Shown: positions 59,329 to 64,000 of the stretch, piece after piece | Numbering within the stretch: position 1 is the first letter of the stretch | How the letters are laid out: every line of letters begins with the position of its first letter | DNA from: Alistipes sp. UBA936 | GTDB taxonomy: Bacteria; Bacteroidota; Bacteroidia; Bacteroidales; Rikenellaceae | Reading direction: 5' to 3' | Assembly: GCA_002293505.1 (NCBI GenBank) | Contig: DBDI01000003.1 | Location: 1 to 64,000, forward strand | Length of the DNA: 64,000 bases | Notes under the pieces: model-generated | The model's database searches: none | Seen by the model: the letters and a program-made list of their open reading frames with translations, nothing else | Told to the model about the DNA's origin: nothing | Translations under genes and position numbers: made by a program

Positions 59329-60975
59329 TTAAAGTTTTTGGTAGCGCGTAGAGGGTGAGGGTAAAAAATCGCCTAAGCCGTACTCCGGCCAACGAGCGTT
59401 GACGAGCGCGATCGTCGCGGGATCCATCACCGTCACACCGGGCCAGCGGGAGGGGTGGTCGGCCGGTCCGGGGAGTTTCGAGCGGCAATCGATAGTCACG
59501 CTGGAGCCTTCGATCGAGATGTCGCGCGCGGGGTCGAGATTCGCAAGACCGAGCCAGAGCTTCTCATAAAACGATAGCCCCTCGGCCGCAGGGTCGAAGA
59601 GGAACCGGAAGTCGGGGCGGGCAGATCGGGGTGTGGTTGCGTCGATGAGCAGTTTGCTGCCAACGCCGGGAGTGGCGGTAGCGTGGTCGAGCACGTCCAG
59701 AACCCCGTGGCCGAAGTGGAGGTCGCGCTCAGGGTCGATGCCGAGGACGAGGTCGAGCAGAGCAGCTTCGTCACGAATGGGAAAGTCGGCGGGTGTGGCG
59801 ATGAGAACCTTGTTGAACATCATCTGCCCGGCACCCCATAGAGCGCTGGCAACTTTCTCGGCCTGACCGGCATAAGCGCTGTCGATAGCAACGACGGCAA
59901 GGTTGTGTGCCACGCCAGCGGGAGGCATATACAGGTCGCGAACCTCGGGCTGGAGAGCGCGGCGGATGGGAGGCAAAAATATCTTTTCGGTAGCAGCGGC
60001 GAACCAAGCATCCTCCTGAGGCGGAACACCGACAAGTGTGGCGGGAAAGACGGCGTCGCGGCGGTGGGTGATGGTCTCAATATGGAAGGTGGGGTAGGGG
60101 TCCTCGAGGGAGTAGAATCCGGTGTGATCGCCGAAAGGTCCCTCGGTGCGAAGAGGCTCGGAGGGGTCGACCCAACCCTCGATCACGAAGTCGCAATCGG
60201 ACGGAACCCAGATGTCGTTCGTAAGGCACTTGACCAACTGCACAGGACGGCCGCGAAGGAATCCAGCCAGAAGGTATTCGTCCATCCCGTCGGGCATCGG
60301 GGCGGTGGCAGCGTAGGTGTAAACGGGGTCGCCGCCGAGGCACACCGAGACGGGCATACGGGTGATGCCGAGGCGTTTGCAAGCGGCGAAATGGCGGGCG
60401 CCGGTCTTGTGGATGTGCCAGTGCATTCCGGTGGTGCGCTCGTCGAAAACCTGCATACGATACATCCCGACGTTGGGCGAGCCGGTCTCGGGGTCGAGAG
60501 TGTGAACGAGCGGCAGGGTGATGAACCGACCACCGTCCCCGGGCCAACATTTGAGGACAGGCAACGAATCGAGCCCGCCCGGGAGGGTAACCTGCTGGCA
60601 GGCGCCGCGATCGGAAGTGTGGCGCGGAAACCATTTTGACATCTGTGCCAGCAGAGGGAGGGCGCCAGCTTTTGCAGCCAGAGAACCGCGAGGTTTGAGG
60701 GCTTCGGTCAGAATACCGTCGAGGCGGGCGGAAATGGAGTTCAAAGAGTCGGCCCCGAGCGCCATAGAGATGCGGCGGGAAGAGCCGAAAAGGTTGGTGG
60801 TGACGGGGAACCCAGTACCGGTATTCTCAAACAATAGAGCGGGCCCGCCAGAGAATCCACCCCTTGCGCCACCCTTACAGACGCGGTCGGTGATCTCGGC
60901 GATCTCCAACAACGGGTCGACCGGTGCCGATATTCGCACCAATTCGCCCGAGCGCTCCAAAAGATTAATGAACAT
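59329..60975 (-). CDS. mqnL: UbiD-family decarboxylase, probable menaquinone MqnL
   Basis: 548 residues. prenylated-FMN-dependent decarboxylase fold: ADRFITLPLVHT-type block GRFITLPLVHTLDPETG, MHWHIHKTGARHF, the PrFMN/catalytic block TEGPFGDHTGFYS, and IDATTPRSARPDFRF. In Bacteroidota with the futalosine route this family decarboxylates 1,4-dihydroxy-6-naphthoate (MqnL) or 4-hydroxy-3-polyprenylbenzoate (UbiD). mqnC in the same window favours the menaquinone role, though the UbiX-like partner that makes prenyl-FMN is not here. The -7 element TATCTTTG (60990-60983) is eight nt before the ATG. Confidence 0.85.
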   Translation of the reverse strand: MFINLLERSGELVRISAPVDPLLEIAEITDRVCKGGARGGFSGGPALLFENTGTGFPVTTNLFGSSRRISMALGADSLNSISARLDGILTEALKPRGSLAAKAGALPLLAQMSKWFPRHTSDRGACQQVTLPGGLDSLPVLKCWPGDGGRFITLPLVHTLDPETGSPNVGMYRMQVFDERTTGMHWHIHKTGARHFAACKRLGITRMPVSVCLGGDPVYTYAATAPMPDGMDEYLLAGFLRGRPVQLVKCLTNDIWVPSDCDFVIEGWVDPSEPLRTEGPFGDHTGFYSLEDPYPTFHIETITHRRDAVFPATLVGVPPQEDAWFAAATEKIFLPPIRRALQPEVRDLYMPPAGVAHNLAVVAIDSAYAGQAEKVASALWGAGQMMFNKVLIATPADFPIRDEAALLDLVLGIDPERDLHFGHGVLDVLDHATATPGVGSKLLIDATTPRSARPDFRFLFDPAAEGLSFYEKLWLGLANLDPARDISIEGSSVTIDCRSKLPGPADHPSRWPGVTVMDPATIALVNARWPEYGLGDFLPSPSTRYQKL

Positions 60976-60982
60976 TTAAGAG

Positions 60983-60990
60983 CAAAGATA
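60983..60990 (-). promoter_or_regulatory. Promoter -7 element of mqnL
   Basis: TATCTTTG, seven nt before the ATG at 60975. Confidence 0.6.
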
Positions 60991-61002
60991 GGATATATTT
61001 GT

Positions 61003-61010
61003 TAATTTTG
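61003..61010 (+). promoter_or_regulatory. Promoter -7 element of mutAB
   Basis: TAATTTTG, about 53 nt before the mutA ATG; no clear -33 element. Confidence 0.5.
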
Positions 61011-61063
61011 TGCGCAAATTTCGAAACCGACAACAACAAACCTAAAACAAATAAAACAAACTT

Positions 61064-62844
61064 ATGGCAGAAAAAGAAAAGCTGTTCAGTGAGTTTCCAC
61101 CAGTGCCTACGGCCGAGTGGGAAGCCGTCATCGCAGCCGATTTGAAGGGCGCCGATTACGACAAAAAGCTGGTCTGGCGAACTGGCGAAGGGTTCGACGT
61201 GAGACCCTATTACAGGGCGGAGAACCTGAAGGACATTCCCTATTTGGAGAGTGTTGCGGGGCAGGCGCCTTATTTGCGCGGAGTGTGCGAGTGCAACGAC
61301 TGGAGGGTGCATCAGACTATTTCAGTTAATGATGTGCGTGAGGCTAATTCGCAGGCGCTGACGGCTTTGGATGGCGGTTGTAATTCGATAGGTTTTTGTG
61401 TATCGAAAGAAGATTTTTCGGCAGGGGATCTCGATGCGCTGCTTTCTCAGGTGGTTATCGGGGCGATAGAGATCGTTTTTCAAGGCAAAGGGATCCGTAA
61501 CGTCGCCGGATTGGTATTCGACAAGTTGGAGGCGATGAAGATCGACCCGGCCGAAGTGCGTGTGTCGTTCGCAATAGACCCGATAGTGAAAAATCTGACG
61601 CTCAAGGGCGAGTTCGGATGTTGCGCGGACGGGACGAAGTGTTTCAGTGCTATTGGTGAGCTTGCGAAGAAGTTTGAGAAGTATCCGCACGTAAAATTGG
61701 TGACGGTGAGCGGTGATAAATTCAACGCCTCGGGTTCGACCATAGTCCAGGAGCTGGCCCTCGCGATGGCGGCAGGCAAGGAGTATCTGGAAAACGGAGT
61801 TCCGGCCGACAGGATGCGTTTTTCGTTGTCCGTCAGTTCCAACTATTTTATGGAGATCGCAAAGTTCCGCGCGGCGCGGGTGCTGTGGAGTGAGATAGCG
61901 GATGCGAAAATTTTCTCCCATGCGGTCACTTCGAAGTGGAACCAGACCGTCTACGATCCGTACGTGAATATGTTGCGCGGAACGACCGAAGCTATGAGCG
62001 CGGCCATTGCGGGGGTTCATTCGCTGGAAGTGGTGCCGTTCGACGCGTCGTTCGAGAGCTCGACAGAGTTCAGCCGCCGTATTGCACGCAATGTTCAGCT
62101 GCTGTTGAAGCACGAGGCCCATTTCGACAGCGTGGTCGACCCGTCGGGTGGTTCGTATTATATTGAAAATCTGACCAACAGCATTATTACCGAGGCACGC
62201 AAACTGTACGAGCAGATTGGTTCTATGGGGGGATATGTGGCTGCGTTTAAGAGTGGGTTCGTGGTCGAGACGGTCGAGGCTTCGGCGGCGGCCAAGGACA
62301 AGGCGGTGGCGACGAGGCGCACGGTGTTGTTGGGGGCTAATCAGTATCCTAACTTTACCGAGACTTCCGATGTGTATATAGATATGTCGAGGGCTACGGG
62401 GAATGTTTTAAAACCCTATCGCGGTGCTATGGCGTTCGAGCAGATTCGTTTGGCGACCGACCGCAGCGGTAAAAAACCTACGGCGTTTATGCTCACTTGC
62501 GGTACGTTGGCTATGGCACGGGCGCGGGCACAGTTCGCTTGTAACTTCTTCGCCTGTGCGGGTGTTCGTGTGGTCGACAATACTTTTTTTGCGAGTGTGG
62601 ACGAAGGGGTGAAAGCTGCTGTTGCTGCACGTGCCGAGATTGTCGTGGTTTGTGCGGCCGACGACGACTATGCAACGCTCGCGCCTGAGGTGTACAAGGC
62701 TATAGGCGATAAGGCTATTGTCGTCGTGGCGGGGGCTCCGGCTTCGCAGCCGGAATTGGAAGCTGCGGGCATCACCCATTTTATTTCGGCCAGAAGCAAT
62801 GTCCTCGAAACGTTGAAGTCGTACCTTAAAGAACTTGGAATTTT

Positions 62845-62848
<4 letters not shown>
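61064..62848 (+). CDS. mutA: Methylmalonyl-CoA mutase small subunit
   Basis: 594 residues. Partner of MutB in the B12-dependent rearrangement between succinyl-CoA and methylmalonyl-CoA, used in Bacteroidota for propionate formation. Start MAEKEKLFSEFPPVPTAEWEAVI; the mutase TIM-barrel blocks are present (WRTGEGFDVRPYY, EVVPFDASFESSTEFSRRIARNVQLLL, DPSGGSYYIENLT) while the C-terminal B12-binding motif is degenerate, as usual for the small subunit. Its stop overlaps the mutB start (ATGA). Confidence 0.95.

Positions 62849-64000
<1,152 letters not shown>

Overview
The window is a dense chromosomal segment of a Bacteroidota bacterium, most likely of the order Bacteroidales; the family cannot be fixed from sequence alone. 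The evidence is the promoter code (TTTG, about 20 nt, then TAnnTTTG), many lipoproteins with a cysteine just after the hydrophobic segment, a large outer-membrane beta-barrel receptor, type III glutamine synthetase, the futalosine route to menaquinone (MqnC, UbiD-like MqnL), methylmalonyl-CoA mutase and anaerobic ribonucleotide reductase. This points to an anaerobic or microaerobic life style. No gene-free stretch exceeds about 300 bases, and I saw no tRNA, rRNA, insertion sequence, CRISPR array or prophage.

Layout. 1-5.2 kb: surface or secreted proteolysis island on the minus strand, with a lipoprotein running off the left edge, an Ig/LRR/thioredoxin-fold/M64 peptidase split by a frameshift, a lipocalin-like lipoprotein and a zinc metallopeptidase lipoprotein. 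The two outer genes share a duplicated promoter-plus-signal-peptide cassette with a poly-G tract inside the coding sequence (G10 in frame, G11 out of frame). 5.3-10.5 kb: dnaK with a sigma-54 type promoter, a small HTH protein, nrdDG. 10.5-20.5 kb: sulP-gpmI-alaS, two tandem M23 peptidases, glnN. 20.5-29 kb: a tightly packed five-gene unit (glutaminyl cyclotransferase, metH, metF, FMN reductase, AddB-like nuclease). 29-35 kb: galK, galM, serS, ferredoxin, a PhnD-like protein coupled to mqnC. 35-41 kb: rsfS-ftsH-cdsA-psd-riboflavin kinase-ahcY, all overlapping or nearly so. 41-46 kb: DUF3667-oxyR, rarA, a glycosyltransferase and trpB2 behind a complete tryptophan attenuator. 46-51.8 kb: metallophosphoesterase, a domain-swapped RibD, an MFS transporter, an S8 protease lipoprotein with its partner lipoprotein. 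51.9-58 kb: an outer-membrane receptor next to a LytS/LytTR pair with a candidate LytTR box, and an Ig/LRR lipoprotein with a (GATGGT)12 repeat. 58-64 kb: rpsU, an HhH protein, a 6S-like RNA, mqnL, mutA and the start of mutB.

How it fits together. metH, metF and ahcY form much of the methyl cycle; mqnC and mqnL supply menaquinone; mutAB handles succinate/propionate metabolism; the swapped RibD and the stand-alone riboflavin kinase belong to flavin synthesis. The most notable regulatory structures are the poly-G phase switch, the trp attenuator, the sigma-54 promoter of dnaK, the 6S-like RNA and a set of promoters that abut the start codon so closely that the mRNAs should be leaderless or nearly so.
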